Assembly (NCBI RefSeq): GCF_036452155.1
Contig: NZ_JAWJZY010000002.1
Direction: 5' to 3' (one strand)
Length of the DNA: 64,000 nucleotides
Source: Sorlinia euscelidii
Lineage (GTDB): Bacteria; Pseudomonadota; Alphaproteobacteria; Acetobacterales; Acetobacteraceae
Program-made: the position numbers and the translations under genes
Notes under the pieces: generated by a model
Told to the model about the DNA's origin: nothing
Database searches by the model: none
Seen by the model: only the letters and a program-made list of their open reading frames with translations
Shown: piece by piece, positions 63,366-64,000 of the stretch
Position numbering within the stretch: the stretch's first letter is position 1
Layout of the letters: each line of letters opens with the position of its first letter

Positions 63366-64000
63366 ATGGAAATCAATATCGGCAACATCAACGCCTTGTC
63401 GACGAAGCTCAGCATGGCGTTTGCTCAACAGCTCAAGACGGTTGAGCCGACTTATACGCAGTTTTCGCTTACTGTCCCTTCGACATCGGGCGAGAATTTC
63501 TATCCGCGCCTGGCCGAATTGCCGGGTCTGCGGGAATGGGTTGGCGACCGAGTCATCCATCGTTTGAAAGCGGATGCGTTTCGTATCCGTAACAAAACGT
63601 TTGAGGAAACAATCTCAATCTCCCGAGAAGATTTAGAGGATGAGCAATTTGGCCTCCTCATGCCTGCCGTTCAGCAATTGGCGCAGAATGCGGCTGACCT
63701 GCCTGACAAGCTGGTTTACGAGGCGCTTGAAACCGGCACTTCCACGAAGGGGATGGATGGGCAGTATTTTTTGATACTGATCATCAGACGAGCGCCGAGG
63801 ATGGCAGCTCTGTCCCATATTCAAATATCGGCAAGCCGAAATCAGATGAGGGGAGGGGCCAGCCTGGTATCTCTTCTGCACCACGCAGCCACTGAAGCCG
63901 CTCATTTTCCAGCCGCGTCGACCTTTCAAGGTCACACCCAAAACGCAGCTGACGGACGGCAATGTCTTTTACGGCAATCATTTCATCTGGGGCGTTGACG
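63366..64000 (+). pseudogene. Mu gpT-like major capsid protein (partial; two apparent 1-base deletions)
   Basis: The first 135 residues (LSTKLSMAFAQQLKTVEPTYTQF, then RIRNKTFEETISISREDLEDEQFG) are Mu T. The frame breaks after MDGQYF: a seventh T in 63767-63772 gives QYFFDTDHQTSAEDGSSVPYSN, the conserved FFDTDHP-like region. A fifth G at 63855-63858 then gives RGPAWYLFCTTQPLKPLIFQ, matching the WYLLDTSR-like core, and on to the window edge. The protein forms the icosahedral shell. It is probably intact in the phage. Confidence 0.85.

Larger units (their letters stand above)
42330..64000 (+). mobile_element. Mu-like transposable prophage (left part; right end outside window)
   Basis: Gene order matches Mu-type phages: leftward repressor, rightward ner, transposase A with DDE residues, ATPase B, DUF3164, GemA/gp16, Mor activator, lysis genes, gp27/gp28 terminase, gp29 portal, gp30 MuF, gpG, protease I with nested scaffold, and capsid T. 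Tail genes and the right end lie beyond 64,000. The ParB-like early gene is, from memory, seen in some other alphaproteobacterial Mu-like phages. The left boundary lies somewhere in 42,330-42,880. Confidence 0.93.

Overview
The window is a piece of a moderately GC-rich alphaproteobacterial chromosome, most likely from an acetic acid bacterium (Acetobacteraceae). This rests on gene content and order: amn-pepF-ubiB, a glpR/glpD/glpF/glpK glycerol block, a PmtA-type phospholipid methyltransferase, ctaB beside a degenerate oxidase-like protein, pmbA-M16 peptidase-thrC, glnD-mutS-murJ, and hemC-hemD-rlmJ-gpsA divergent from tsaD. Genus cannot be fixed from the sequence alone.

Positions 1 to about 42,330 are chromosomal. 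They hold a partial galE; AMP nucleosidase, M3 oligoendopeptidase and an ABC1/UbiB kinase; the glycerol genes with GlpR-like half-sites; uvrB, aldose epimerase, greB, gshB and pmtA; an oxidase-subunit-I-like membrane protein with ctaB and a 43-residue protein; a Tim44-like protein, pmbA, an M16 peptidase and thrC; a beta-propeller protein and a TPR protein; glnD, mutS, murJ and glutathione peroxidase; two dehydrogenases; gpsA, rlmJ, hemD, hemC and tsaD; and a serine tRNA (anticodon TGA).

From just after the tRNA to the right edge is the left two-thirds or so of a Mu-like transposable prophage. In order it has a left-end/control region, a leftward S24-type repressor, and rightward ner, parB-like, MuA transposase, MuB ATPase, DUF3164, GemA/gp16 and Mor genes. 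Then come a GH108 endolysin, DUF2730, small and large terminase subunits, a spanin pair, portal, MuF with a toxin-like tail, HNH protein, gpG, protease/scaffold, a head protein and major capsid T. The right end lies outside the window. Accessory material in the early region includes a pair of leftward paralogous genes before muA, a MuB-like paralog without a Walker A motif between muA and muB, and a gene with an IS5-type (DUF4096) DNA-binding domain after muB.

Many conserved genes on both chromosome and phage are split by an apparent one-base deletion, mostly inside a homopolymer run (ubiB, glpR, uvrB, glnD, rlmJ, the phage repressor, the HNH gene, protease I, capsid T). In each testable case adding one base gives a length divisible by three and a full-length family member. 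This looks like a systematic sequencing or assembly error rather than decay, so these genes are described as probably intact in the organism.
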